DNA of 16,492 nucleotides from Thermodesulfovibrio sp. (GCA_027016675.1 JALUSH010000037.1:1-16492), one strand, 5' to 3'; shown: positions 7,035 through 14,718, numbered from the stretch's first letter. Translations and numbers: made by a program. Notes: generated by a model not told the origin, from the letters alone.

Positions 7035-7820
7035 ATGGAAGACACTAATTTAGGAGAGAGTGGCTATACGGATAGACATGTCCATTTATTTATGGAGGGA
7101 CAGCCTCTTACAGCCTCAGAGACAGACCGGTTTACAAAGATCCTTCTTGAATTTAATATCAAAGAGATCTACGATATGGGTTCAAGGGATGGTCTTGGTT
7201 TCCAGTTAAGAAGATATCTTGAAAGCACTTCCATAGCCCTGAAGACCTGTGGTTATGCCCTTTTCAGAGAAGGTGGATATGGTTCTTTCCTTGGAATGCC
7301 TGTGAAAGACAGAGGTGATATAAAGAGGCATATTAATGAACTCTACAGAAGAGGTGCTGATTTTATAAAGGTAATCAACTCGGGTATCATAAGCACTGAG
7401 GGGAGGGTTACAGAGGGAGGTTTTTCTCAGGAGGAGTTACGGATAATAGTTGAAGAGGCTCATGAAAAGGGACTTCAGGTATTCTGCCATGTGAGTGCTG
7501 CAGAGAGGATCATTGAGGCATTAAATGCAGGGGTTGATTCTGTGGAGCATGGATTCTTTATGACTGAAGAGGCCCTTCACATGATGAAGGAGAAAACTGT
7601 TTCATGGACACCAACAATCTATGCACTTATCTGTTTTGCAAATACACTGAGTGGCAGAAACAGGGATGTTCTTGAGGGTATTGTAAGGGATCATATGAAA
7701 ATGGTCTCTCTATCAAAGCAGTTGGGTGTGAGAATAAATATTGGAAGCGACAGTGGTGCCTCTGGCATCAGGCATGGAGAGGCATTTTTCGAGGAAAAAA
7801 AGATACTGTTCAATATTTAA
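7035..7820 (+). CDS. Minimal amidohydrolase-superfamily protein, possibly truncated
   Basis: A 261-residue metal-dependent hydrolase-like protein of the COG1228/imidazolonepropionase type. The usual metal ligands of the TIM barrel all appear. They are H15 and H17 (DRHVHL), a candidate carbamylated Lys K112 (FIKVINSG), H152 (FCHVS), H172 (VEHGFF) and D239 (GSDSG). It begins almost directly at the HxH strand and stops about 20 residues after the Asp. It therefore lacks the N- and C-terminal halves of the small beta domain and the last barrel helices of typical 380-450-residue members. I see no continuation of family-like sequence in the other frames downstream, so a simple frameshift is not evident. 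The SD is weak (AGG just upstream). The substrate is unknown. It may be a short variant or a decaying gene, and it has no evident link to phosphate. Confidence 0.65.
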   Translation: MEDTNLGESGYTDRHVHLFMEGQPLTASETDRFTKILLEFNIKEIYDMGSRDGLGFQLRRYLESTSIALKTCGYALFREGGYGSFLGMPVKDRGDIKRHINELYRRGADFIKVINSGIISTEGRVTEGGFSQEELRIIVEEAHEKGLQVFCHVSAAERIIEALNAGVDSVEHGFFMTEEALHMMKEKTVSWTPTIYALICFANTLSGRNRDVLEGIVRDHMKMVSLSKQLGVRINIGSDSGASGIRHGEAFFEEKKILFNI

Positions 7821-7914
7821 AACCGTTCAGACTACACCATACCACCCATTTCAGGGATTGTCAGTTTCTCGTTATAGTAAGATATCCTTTTTTTCCAGAG
7901 ATTAACGGTTTATC

Positions 7915-7935
7915 ATTACCAATGGATATGGTAAT
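7915..7935. repeat. Inverted repeat between convergent genes
   Basis: ATTACCA (7915-7921) and TGGTAAT (7929-7935) are exact inverted copies with a 7-nt spacer. They lie between the ends of the amidohydrolase-like gene and pit. The position suits a termination or mRNA-end structure, but neither strand has a T tract. A second, distant pair, AAACCGTT (7820-7827) and AACGGTTT (7904-7911), encloses most of the gap. Confidence 0.35.
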
Positions 7936-7951
7936 ATTCAGGGGGTAAGAT

Positions 7952-8935
7952 CTAAAACATCAGTGATAGCAATTTTTCAACAATATAGGCAAGCAGTATA
8001 CAGGCAGGCAATGTAAAGACCCAGGCAAGCAGAATCTTACCCGCAATCCCCCATCTTACCGCAGAAAGCCTTTTTGTAGCGCCAACCCCCATAATTGATG
8101 TGGATATCACATGGGTGGTGCTTACAGGTAGCCCCACATGGCTTGCTCCAAGAATAATGACAGTGGCTGCTGTTTCTGATGCAAAGCCATGCACTGGTTC
8201 AAGCTTCAACATATGTACACCCAGTGTCTTTATCACCCTCCAGCCCCCTATTGCAGTGCCAAACCCCATTGCAAAGGCACAGAGGAGTATTACCCAGAGT
8301 GGCACCTCTACGGATTTAATCAATCCACCACTGAACAGAGAAAGGGTTATTATTCCCATCACCTTCTGGGCATCATTTGACCCATGGCTGAATGCCATGA
8401 AAGAGGAGGAAATGACCTGTAATTTTCCAAAGGTTTTGTTGATTGCGCCTGGTGAGTAGCGCCCAAAGAGTTTCAAAAGGATTTTCATAAACAGGAATCC
8501 AATAATTATGCCCAGTATCGGAGAGGTGAGCAGTGCCGCAAAGATCTTTTTGAGCCCAGTGAAATTAAGCACCCCCAGTCCACCATGTGCAAATGCTGAG
8601 CCCATGAGGCTTCCTATCAGTGCATGTGAGGCACTCACTGGCAGGCCCATAACGGTCATAGCAGAATTCCAGAGGAATCCAGCTACTAGCGCACTGGCAA
8701 CCACAGTCTCTGTAATGCCGGCAGGATCAACTATTCCCTTGCCAATGGTTTTGGCCACAGCAGTGGAAAAGAGCGCGCCAAGGATATTCATTGTGGCGGC
8801 AAGCATTACTGCCTGGAAGGGTGAAAGTACACGGGTAGAAACGACCGTGGCTATGGCGTTTGCTGCATCGTTCCATCCATTGCTAATATCAAAGAGAATC
8901 GCCAGGATGATGGTTAGCAGGATTATGTCAGACAT
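7952..8935 (-). CDS. pit: Low-affinity inorganic phosphate transporter, PiT family
   Basis: An inner-membrane secondary transporter for phosphate, probably metal-phosphate/H+ symport as in bacterial Pit. The 327-residue protein is strongly hydrophobic with about 8-10 membrane segments. It has the two inverted signature motifs of the family: NGWNDAANAIATVVSTR near residues 19-35 and FSHGSNDAQKVMGI in the second half. The length is normal for the short bacterial/archaeal Pit group. Its start overlaps the end of the DUF47 gene by 8 nt, so the two are translationally coupled, as is common for DUF47-pit pairs. It is transcribed away from pst, putting low- and high-affinity systems back to back. 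Confidence 0.93.
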   Translation of the reverse strand: MSDIILLTIILAILFDISNGWNDAANAIATVVSTRVLSPFQAVMLAATMNILGALFSTAVAKTIGKGIVDPAGITETVVASALVAGFLWNSAMTVMGLPVSASHALIGSLMGSAFAHGGLGVLNFTGLKKIFAALLTSPILGIIIGFLFMKILLKLFGRYSPGAINKTFGKLQVISSSFMAFSHGSNDAQKVMGIITLSLFSGGLIKSVEVPLWVILLCAFAMGFGTAIGGWRVIKTLGVHMLKLEPVHGFASETAATVIILGASHVGLPVSTTHVISTSIMGVGATKRLSAVRWGIAGKILLAWVFTLPACILLAYIVEKLLSLMF

Positions 8936-9545
8936 GCTTCAGCACAATACCTTCCAGTATATTTGCAACATCCTCACACCGGTCGGTTGCGTTTTCCAGG
9001 TGTTCAAGGATCTCCTTCCATTTTATAACCCGGATAGGGTCTTTCTCCTTCTCAAATAAATCCCCGATGGCCCTTCTGAAGATCCTGTCAGCCTCGTTTT
9101 CAAGCCTGTTTATCTCGATACAGAGGTCCTGAACAAAGGAGTATCGTTTCTTCTTTAATTCTTCAATAGCACGATCAATTGTTTTTGTATGTTCCATCAG
9201 AGAAGTGGCCAGTTGTTCCACGCCTTCTACTTTCTCGCTTACCTTGAAAAGATATACCCTGTCTGCTGATGCCCAGATCAGATCAAGTACATCATCAAGT
9301 CTGGAAACAAGGGCGTGGATGTCCTCACGGTCGATTGGTGTAAGGAAGGTCTGGTTCAACATCCTGATTGCCTCGTGAGTAAGAAGGTCACCTTCGTGCT
9401 CAAGATCATGGATGGCCTTCACCCTCTGTTCGATGTTGTCAAACTTTGTAAAGAGTTCGACAAGCTGCTCAGAGGCCTTAATCAGGTTTTGAGACGCACT
9501 ATGGAATATCTCAAAAAAATCCAGTTTTTTCGGAAACAATCTCAT
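8928..9545 (-). CDS. DUF47/PhoU-like accessory protein of the Pit transporter
   Basis: A 205-residue all-helical protein of the DUF47 family (PhoU-related fold), usually encoded beside pit and thought to regulate it. Visible family features are HDLEHEGDLLTHE near residues 46-58, TPIDREDIHAL near 69-79, and the C-terminal HLENATDRCEDVANILEGI. These acidic E/D-xxx-D motifs are the likely metal-binding sites. It has no signal peptide or membrane segment, so it is cytoplasmic. The SD before its ATG is weak. It has its own predicted promoter (9580-9609), and the adjacent PhoB box array lies just upstream of it. It should not be confused with the true PhoU at the end of the pst operon. Confidence 0.9.
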   Translation of the reverse strand: MRLFPKKLDFFEIFHSASQNLIKASEQLVELFTKFDNIEQRVKAIHDLEHEGDLLTHEAIRMLNQTFLTPIDREDIHALVSRLDDVLDLIWASADRVYLFKVSEKVEGVEQLATSLMEHTKTIDRAIEELKKKRYSFVQDLCIEINRLENEADRIFRRAIGDLFEKEKDPIRVIKWKEILEHLENATDRCEDVANILEGIVLKHV

Positions 9546-9579
9546 AATAGCAGGCCTTGCTTGATAATGTTATGGCTAA

Positions 9580-9609
9580 ATTATAAAGCTTTGCAACTAC
9601 TTTTTTCAA
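9580..9609 (-). promoter_or_regulatory. Sigma70 promoter of the DUF47-pit operon
   Basis: On the minus strand, TTGAAA (complement of 9604-9609) and TATAAT (complement of 9580-9585) are separated by 18 bp. The start point would fall near 9573, about 28 nt before the ATG. The PhoB box array begins 17 bp upstream of this -35 in the opposite orientation. Confidence 0.65.
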
Positions 9610-9625
9610 ATTATATTCTTATCAC

Positions 9626-9665
9626 CGTAACAGAAGTTTAATATATCCTTAATATCCATGTAACC
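9626..9665 (+). promoter_or_regulatory. PhoB box array upstream of the small cysteine-rich gene
   Basis: Four 7-mers recur at exactly 11-nt spacing: CGTAACA (9626), TTTAATA (9637), CTTAATA (9648) and TGTAACC (9659). The outer pair is close to TGTAACA and the inner pair is degenerate. Pho boxes are direct repeats with this 11-bp period. A -10-like TTTAAT (9674-9679) sits 15 nt after the last box start, the same geometry as at pstS. The repeat orientation points to plus-strand transcription. Confidence 0.65.
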
Positions 9666-9760
9666 TGTTTCTGTTTAATCTATACCCAGTGAAGGTCCCG
9701 ACCAGAGGTCAGGGCATTCTGGCAGTTTTCGTAATGAAAGAGTCAGGAGGAAAAGATAGG

Positions 9761-9913
9761 ATGATGTGCAGATATTATCTTCCCGGATTCGGCAGATGCA
9801 AAAAGGGGCTACCCATTACCTCACTTTACAGCGAGTATTTCTGTAAGGGTAATCCTGAGAAATGTCCTGTCTACAATATTAATAAAAAGGAGGTGATAGG
9901 TGAAAGAGCATGA
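9761..9913 (+). CDS. Small cysteine-rich protein, putative Pho regulon member
   Basis: I do not recognise this 50-residue protein as a named family. It has four cysteines, C3, C13, C28 and C35, spaced C-x9-C-x14-C-x6-C, with aromatic residues around them (CRYY, EYFC, CPVY). This spacing suggests a zinc knuckle or a small Fe-S or disulfide module. No signal peptide or membrane segment is present. I chose the ATG at 9761 because AGGAGG lies at 9745-9750. The frame is open upstream to a GTG at 9689, but that codon has no SD and the upstream residues do not look like protein. It lies between the DUF47-pit operon and pstS, with a PhoB-type box array 96 bp upstream and another directly after it, so phosphate-starvation induction is inferred. 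Confidence 0.6.
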   Translation: MMCRYYLPGFGRCKKGLPITSLYSEYFCKGNPEKCPVYNINKKEVIGERA

Positions 9914-9924
9914 TACAGCAATGG

Positions 9925-9965
9925 ATGTAACATCAATGTAACATTTTTTTAACACTTCTGTAACA
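9925..9965 (+). promoter_or_regulatory. PhoB box array of the pst operon
   Basis: Four units in perfect 11-nt register read TGTAACA (9926-9932), TGTAACA (9937-9943), TTTAACA (9948-9954) and TGTAACA (9959-9965), each followed by 4 mostly A/T bases. This is the classic PhoB box architecture, here with TGTAACA as the local consensus. It takes the place of a -35 element. A -10-like TACTAA/TAAAAT at 9973-9981 follows, giving a start near 9985-9988. Confidence 0.88.
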
Positions 9966-9997
9966 GAGGACATACTAAAATTAACAAGGAGGTTTCA

Positions 9998-11014
9998 ATG
10001 AAGAGATTCAGATTGGCCATATTTATAGTACTGGCAGTTCTCCCCATGCTTATGGGAGTGGGTACTGCTGCAGAGACCATAAACGGAGCAGGAGCAACAT
10101 TCCCCTATCCTGTTTATGCTGCATGGGCATGGCAGTACCAGAAAGAGACAGGCATAAGACTTAACTACCAGTCCATAGGTTCTGGAGGAGGTGTAAGGCA
10201 GATTATAAATCGAACAGTGGACTTTGGAGCCTCTGATGCACCTGTAAAACCTGAAAACCTTGAGAAGCACAGGCTTTATCAGTTTCCAGCAGTAATAGGG
10301 GGAGTGGTTCCAGTTATAAATGTAAAGGGAGTGAAGTCCGGGCAACTGCGGCTTGACGCAGAGGCACTCTGTGGTATATTTCTTGGGAAGATAATCAAAT
10401 GGTCAGATGACAAGCTCAGGGCATTAAATCCTGCACTTAAGCTGCCTGATAAGAAGATCACAGTGGTACATCGTTCCGATGGCTCAGGTACGACAGCTAT
10501 CTTTACCACATATCTTGCAGAGGTATGTCCTGAATGGAAGAGCAGTGTAGGAGCAGGCAAGGCAGTAAAGTGGCCTGTGGGTATAGGTGGCAAGGGTAAT
10601 GAAGGAGTTGCGAACTATGTAAAGAGAAAGAGATACTCCATCGGTTATGTGGAGTTTGCCTATGCAAAGCAGAACAAGCTCACCTATGTACTTCTCAAGA
10701 ACAGGGCAGGTAAATTTGTTGAGCCAAGCTTTAAGGCATTTCAGGCAGCTGGTGCATCAGGTGAGTTTGATCCTGGAAAACATTTTTATCTATGGTTGAC
10801 GGATGCACCCGGGGCAGATGCCTGGCCCATTTCAGGAGCCACATTTATACTCCTTGCAAGAGATCAGAAGGAGTCAAACATAAAGACAGTAAAGTTCTTT
10901 GACTGGGCCTTTCGTAATGGTGATGAGACAGCGAAGAGGCTTGTCTATGTACCACTACCAGATAGTCTGAAAGAAAGGATAAGACAGTACTGGAAGGGGA
11001 AAGGACTGTATTAA
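9998..11014 (+). CDS. pstS: Phosphate-binding periplasmic protein PstS
   Basis: The periplasmic receptor of the high-affinity ABC phosphate importer. The 338-residue precursor has a Sec signal (about 1-25: KRFR, hydrophobic core, cleavage after GTAA). There is no lipobox Cys, so it is soluble, as in Gram-negative bacteria. Binding-site motifs are conserved: GAGATFPYPVY just after the signal, SIGSGGGVRQI, FGASDAPV, RSDGSGTT and VGIGGKGNEGVA. AAGGAGG at 9986-9992 is well placed for the ATG. It heads pstSCAB-phoU and should be strongly induced by PhoB through the boxes directly upstream. Confidence 0.96.
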   Translation: MKRFRLAIFIVLAVLPMLMGVGTAAETINGAGATFPYPVYAAWAWQYQKETGIRLNYQSIGSGGGVRQIINRTVDFGASDAPVKPENLEKHRLYQFPAVIGGVVPVINVKGVKSGQLRLDAEALCGIFLGKIIKWSDDKLRALNPALKLPDKKITVVHRSDGSGTTAIFTTYLAEVCPEWKSSVGAGKAVKWPVGIGGKGNEGVANYVKRKRYSIGYVEFAYAKQNKLTYVLLKNRAGKFVEPSFKAFQAAGASGEFDPGKHFYLWLTDAPGADAWPISGATFILLARDQKESNIKTVKFFDWAFRNGDETAKRLVYVPLPDSLKERIRQYWKGKGLY

Positions 11015-11053
11015 GAGTGATGGGTATTGAGTGAATAGTTTCGAAGGAGCTTA

Positions 11054-11995
11054 ATGACCAAGGGTTTAAAGAAAAATCCCGTAGATTTTTTATTCGGAAC
11101 ATTAACAGGAATAGCCTCCCTGTCAGTGGTTGTGCTGATAGGGGGGATTTTTTATGCCCTCCTATCAGAGTCAAAACTTGCCATAGAAAGCTTCGGCGTA
11201 TTTAAGTTTATAACCACCATTGATTGGGACCCTGTAGCAGAGGTCTTTGGTGCAGCAACCACCCTTTATGGCACGGCTGTAACCACGGCGCTTTCCCTTC
11301 TGTTTGCCATACCTGTGGCACTGGGGATAGCAGTATTCATCACAGAGATTGCTCCAGGCTTTCTGAAAGGACCCATTGGTGTGGCCATTGAACTGCTTGC
11401 TGCCATACCAAGCATAATCTATGGAATGTGGGGGCTTTTTACCCTTGCACCTATTATGGAGATGTATATCGAGCCCTTTCTGCAGTCAACCCTTGGCAGG
11501 GTGCCAGGCCTGGGAATACTCTTTGAGGGGACCCCAATGGGCATAGACCTTCTTACAGCAAGCGTAATTCTCAGTATTATGATCATTCCCTTTACAGCCA
11601 GTGTTGCAAGAGACTCATTCAACCTTACACCTCCGATTGTGAAGGAGTCTGCCTATGCAGTGGGCGCAACAAAATGGGAGGTAGTAAAGGATGTGGTGTT
11701 ACCCTATTCAAAATTAGGTGTCTTTGGTGGTGTGGTGCTTTCCCTTGGAAGGGCACTGGGTGAGACAATGGCAGTGGCCTTTGTGCTTGGCAACAACCAT
11801 CAAATAACAACATCTCTGTTTGATGCAGCAGCCACCATCACAGTGAGCCTTGCCAATGAATTTACAGAGGCAGATACAGACCTCTATCTTTCCTCCCTCT
11901 ACTACCTTGCCCTTATACTCTTTGTTATGAGTTTCATAACACTGGCTATTGCAAAGTTCTTTCTCTTGAGGGCAGAAAGGAGATACTCCAGATGA
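11054..11995 (+). CDS. pstC: Phosphate ABC transporter permease PstC
   Basis: One of the two inner-membrane channel subunits, 313 residues with about six membrane segments. The permease coupling loop that contacts PstB is seen at about 200-240: AVGATKWEVV, then SLGRALGETMAV with R233 and E237. The Arg and Glu of this segment are required for transport in E. coli PstC. AAGGAG at 11044-11049 supports the start, 39 bp after pstS. The end overlaps pstA by 4 nt (ATGA), which means tight translational coupling. Confidence 0.95.
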   Translation: MTKGLKKNPVDFLFGTLTGIASLSVVVLIGGIFYALLSESKLAIESFGVFKFITTIDWDPVAEVFGAATTLYGTAVTTALSLLFAIPVALGIAVFITEIAPGFLKGPIGVAIELLAAIPSIIYGMWGLFTLAPIMEMYIEPFLQSTLGRVPGLGILFEGTPMGIDLLTASVILSIMIIPFTASVARDSFNLTPPIVKESAYAVGATKWEVVKDVVLPYSKLGVFGGVVLSLGRALGETMAVAFVLGNNHQITTSLFDAAATITVSLANEFTEADTDLYLSSLYYLALILFVMSFITLAIAKFFLLRAERRYSR

Positions 11996-12834
11996 ACATA
12001 GAAAAGAAACGGAGGATTAAAAACCTTGCAGCACTTACGCTGAGCAGCCTTGCTGCACTGAGTGGTCTGTTCTGGCTTGTCTTCATCTTAGGTGATGTAC
12101 TTGTACATGGCATCAGGGGCCTGAGTATTGATCTCTTCCTCAAAGATCCTGCTCCTCCAGGCATTGAAGGAGGTGGTCTGAGAAATGCCTTTGTGGGCCA
12201 GCTTCTTATAACAGGCATGGCTACCCTGATAGGTGTTCCCCTGGGTGTGCTTGGTGGAACCTTTCTTGCCGAGTATGCAAGGGGTAGAAGAATAAGCCGT
12301 CTGATAAGCATTGTTTCTGATATAATGGTGAGTGTGCCCTCCATTGTGGTGGGCACCTTTGTCTATGCCATTATGGTAAAGCCCCTGGGACATTTCAATG
12401 GCTGGGCAGGGGCTGTGGCACTTGCAATCATTATGATACCCGTTGTGCTCAGAACCACAGAGGACATGCTGAGTATGGTTCCATGGACATTAAGAGAGGC
12501 TGCCTTTGCACTTGGTGCACCCTACTACAAGGTGATTATCCAGGTGGTCTACCGGGGTGCTGCCACAGGGATTCTGACAGGTATACTTCTTTCCATTGCA
12601 AGGGTGGCAGGTGAGACAGCACCACTGCTTTTTACATCCTTTAACAACTCCTTTTTTTCATGGAATATGAACGAGCCTGTTGCATCGCTTACGGTTACCA
12701 TATTTCAATACGCCATGGGTCCTTATGATAGCTGGCATGCACAGGCGTGGGCTGCATCACTGGTGATCACTGTCTTTATACTCTTTATCACTGTGCTCGG
12801 AAGGCTATTATTGAGATGGAGGTTTGGCAAATAG
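11992..12834 (+). CDS. pstA: Phosphate ABC transporter permease PstA
   Basis: The second channel subunit, 280 residues with about six membrane helices. The family coupling region is ALGAPYYKVI followed by SIARVAGETAPLLFT, with R204, E208 and T209. It starts inside the pstC stop (ATGA overlap) and ends directly against pstB with no spacer. The C-terminal QYAMGPYDSWHAQAWAAS stretch is characteristic of PstA and separates it from PstC. Confidence 0.95.
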   Translation: MNIEKKRRIKNLAALTLSSLAALSGLFWLVFILGDVLVHGIRGLSIDLFLKDPAPPGIEGGGLRNAFVGQLLITGMATLIGVPLGVLGGTFLAEYARGRRISRLISIVSDIMVSVPSIVVGTFVYAIMVKPLGHFNGWAGAVALAIIMIPVVLRTTEDMLSMVPWTLREAAFALGAPYYKVIIQVVYRGAATGILTGILLSIARVAGETAPLLFTSFNNSFFSWNMNEPVASLTVTIFQYAMGPYDSWHAQAWAASLVITVFILFITVLGRLLLRWRFGK

Positions 12835-13593
12835 ATGGAAGAAAAAGAGATCGAGGTCAAGGAACTGAATTTTTACTATGGACAGGTTCATGCACTGAAA
12901 AATATTAACCTGCCTGTTTACAAACACATGGTAACTGCACTGATTGGTCCATCAGGCTGTGGTAAGACCACGCTTCTGAGATGTTTCAACCGTATGCATG
13001 ACCTTTATCCGGGTAATCGTTATACTGGTGAGATTATTTTTAAGGAGAAAAACATCCTTGGTGATGATATAGACCTCATTGACCTGAGAAGCCGTATTGG
13101 CATGGTCTTCCAGAAACCCACTCCCTTTCCAATGAGCATATTTGACAATATTGCCTATGGACTCAAGCTGAGGGGTATAAAGAAGCGTTCAGAGCTTTCT
13201 GAGCGGGTGGAAAGGGCACTGAGGCATGCAGCACTCTGGGATGAGGTAAAGGACAAGCTCAATGAATCTGCCTATGCACTGTCCGGGGGGCAGCAGCAGC
13301 GTCTTGTTATTGCGAGGGCACTGGCAGTAGAGCCCGAGGTACTCCTTTTTGATGAACCCACCTCTGCCCTTGATCCTATATCTACGGCAAAGATCGAGGA
13401 GCTTGCTGTTCAGTTGAAAGAGGAGGTGACCATCATAATCGTTACCCACAATATGCAGCAGGCAGCCCGAATATCAGACTGGACAGGTTTTTTGATGCTC
13501 GGTGAGTTGATAGAATTCGACAGAACTGATAAGATATTTACAAGTCCCTCTCAGAAACTCACTGAGGATTATATAACAGGGAGGTTTGGATAA
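12835..13593 (+). CDS. pstB: Phosphate ABC transporter ATPase PstB
   Basis: The cytoplasmic nucleotide-binding subunit that powers phosphate uptake, 252 residues and intact. Walker A is GPSGCGKTT at 38-46, the Q-loop is VFQKPTPFPMSI, the ABC signature LSGGQQQ is at 149-155, and Walker B ends in D173 E174. THNMQQAARISD supplies the H-loop and is diagnostic for PstB. A GGAGGT at 12818-12823, inside pstA, serves as SD. The stop overlaps the phoU start (TAATG). Confidence 0.96.
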   Translation: MEEKEIEVKELNFYYGQVHALKNINLPVYKHMVTALIGPSGCGKTTLLRCFNRMHDLYPGNRYTGEIIFKEKNILGDDIDLIDLRSRIGMVFQKPTPFPMSIFDNIAYGLKLRGIKKRSELSERVERALRHAALWDEVKDKLNESAYALSGGQQQRLVIARALAVEPEVLLFDEPTSALDPISTAKIEELAVQLKEEVTIIIVTHNMQQAARISDWTGFLMLGELIEFDRTDKIFTSPSQKLTEDYITGRFG

Positions 13594-14270
13594 TGCCGGT
13601 AAGAGCAGAAGAACTGGAACATCTAAAGGAGATGCTTGTACGGATGGCAGGTCTTGTGGAACTCTCCATAAAGAACTCTGTCAGATCCCTTACAGAGAGG
13701 GACTCTGAGCTTGCAAGAAAGGTTATAGAGGATGATCATGTAATAAACACCTATGATGTCAGGATTGATGAGGAATGTATAAGACTCCTTGCCCTGAAGC
13801 AGCCCATGGGAAAGGATCTGAGATTTATTACCACTGCCATGAAAATAACCACTGACCTTGAAAGAATTGCTGACAATGCTGTAAATATAGCTGAGAGGGC
13901 ACTGGAGCTGAACAAGGAGCCCCTTCTTAAACCATACATTGATATACCAAGGATGCGTGAGGTTGCCCAGGGTATGGTGAGGGATGCCATAGATGCCTTT
14001 GTTAATGAGGATAAGCACCTTGCCATGGATGTGATAATGAGGGATGATGAGGTGGACGACCTCAATCAGATGGTTCTTGAGGAGCTGATGTTCATAATGA
14101 CACAGGATCCCAGTACTGTCTACAGGGCCATGAAGATAAGCTATGTTTCCAAGTATCTGGAACGGATAGGTGATCATGCAACTAATGTGGCAGAGATGGT
14201 AATATACATGGTAGAGGGTAGAATAATCAGACATATGTTGCCCAATCAGATATTTGATGAAGAAGAATAA
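13593..14270 (+). CDS. phoU: Phosphate transport regulator PhoU
   Basis: A cytoplasmic negative regulator that links the Pst transporter to PhoR and limits phosphate uptake. The 225-residue protein is two tandem three-helix bundles. Each has the metal-cluster motif: DLERIADNAVNIAER in the first half and YLERIGDHATNVAE in the second. The start overlaps the pstB stop by one base, and the GGGAGG SD lies inside pstB. This is the last gene of the operon. With PhoR lacking a sizeable sensor domain, PhoU-Pst is the probable route of phosphate sensing. No convincing plus-strand terminator follows. Confidence 0.95.
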   Translation: MPVRAEELEHLKEMLVRMAGLVELSIKNSVRSLTERDSELARKVIEDDHVINTYDVRIDEECIRLLALKQPMGKDLRFITTAMKITTDLERIADNAVNIAERALELNKEPLLKPYIDIPRMREVAQGMVRDAIDAFVNEDKHLAMDVIMRDDEVDDLNQMVLEELMFIMTQDPSTVYRAMKISYVSKYLERIGDHATNVAEMVIYMVEGRIIRHMLPNQIFDEEE

Positions 14271-14299
14271 TCATCTTCTGTATTCTGTTATTTTCGAAA

Positions 14300-14329
14300 A
14301 TTTGGGTCCCTCTCAGATATTGCCCAAAT
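14300..14329 (-). terminator. Possible terminator for the RHS remnant
   Basis: ATTTGGG (14300-14306) and CCCAAAT (14323-14329) are exact inverted copies with a 16-nt loop. On the minus strand the second arm runs into TTTCG, a short T tract. The plus strand has no T tract after the stem, so it is unlikely to terminate the pst operon. Confidence 0.3.
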
Positions 14330-14409
14330 CCGCCGATTCAGAAATCATTCCACAAAGATTAGCAAGGTACTTCCAGCTCCAGGAGAAAGAAAAGACAGCC
14401 CTCAACAGG

Positions 14410-14718
14410 CTAATCCGCATAGTTTTGATTCTCGGTATAAGCTGTAACTAAAAGCCCTACAGTAAATGGAACGGTGTGCATTAGCACAGGAGCAAGAGGC
14501 TTTATATTCCTCTCCTTCATAAACTCTGAAGATGTAGGGCCATATTTGCCCAATTCCACCAATCCATAACTGCTTCCAAAGAAACCAAATGGATCAATCC
14601 ATCTCAATGGACTGTTCCAGACATGATACCGTCTGAAAACCCAGTTTTTGACTGAGGAATTATGTTCCTTGAAATCCAAAATTAAAATCAGTTCTTTCTG
14701 ATTCGTCAAATTCCACAA
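14410..14718 (-). pseudogene. C-terminal remnant of an RHS-repeat family protein
   Basis: The minus-strand frame ends at a stop at 14410. It includes WNSPLRWIDPFGFFGSSYG (coding about 14560-14620), which matches the NPLRWIDPFG end of the RHS core domain found in large secreted or polymorphic-toxin proteins. About 55 residues follow to the stop, which in intact RHS proteins would be the variable tip. The core repeats upstream are missing. Sequence before the motif is only loosely RHS-like, and a neighbouring frame reads TAIVEFDESERTDFNFGFQG then stops, suggesting frameshift decay. There is no plausible start or SD; the frame can be opened only from a TTG next to the IS end. The remnant sits between the pst operon and the IS1182-like element. 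Confidence 0.55.

Noticed and set aside
7820..7911. AAACCGTT / AACGGTTT inverted pair as ends of a small mobile element
   Set aside because: Only 8-bp arms 76 nt apart, with no target duplication and no coding or repeat content between them.
9689..9760. Longer N-terminus for the cysteine-rich protein from a GTG at 9689
   Set aside because: There is no SD before the GTG, it would fall at the predicted transcription start, and AGGAGG points to the ATG at 9761.
9995..10345. Antisense open frame opposite the start of pstS, and similar long antisense frames opposite clpB, phoU and the transposase
   Set aside because: They are shadows of strong coding frames, with no SD, no family motif and low-complexity composition.
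14254..14451. Open frame of 65 codons overlapping the end of phoU on the plus strand
   Set aside because: It starts inside phoU, has no convincing ribosome binding site of its own, shows no recognisable motif, and lies over the antisense RHS remnant.
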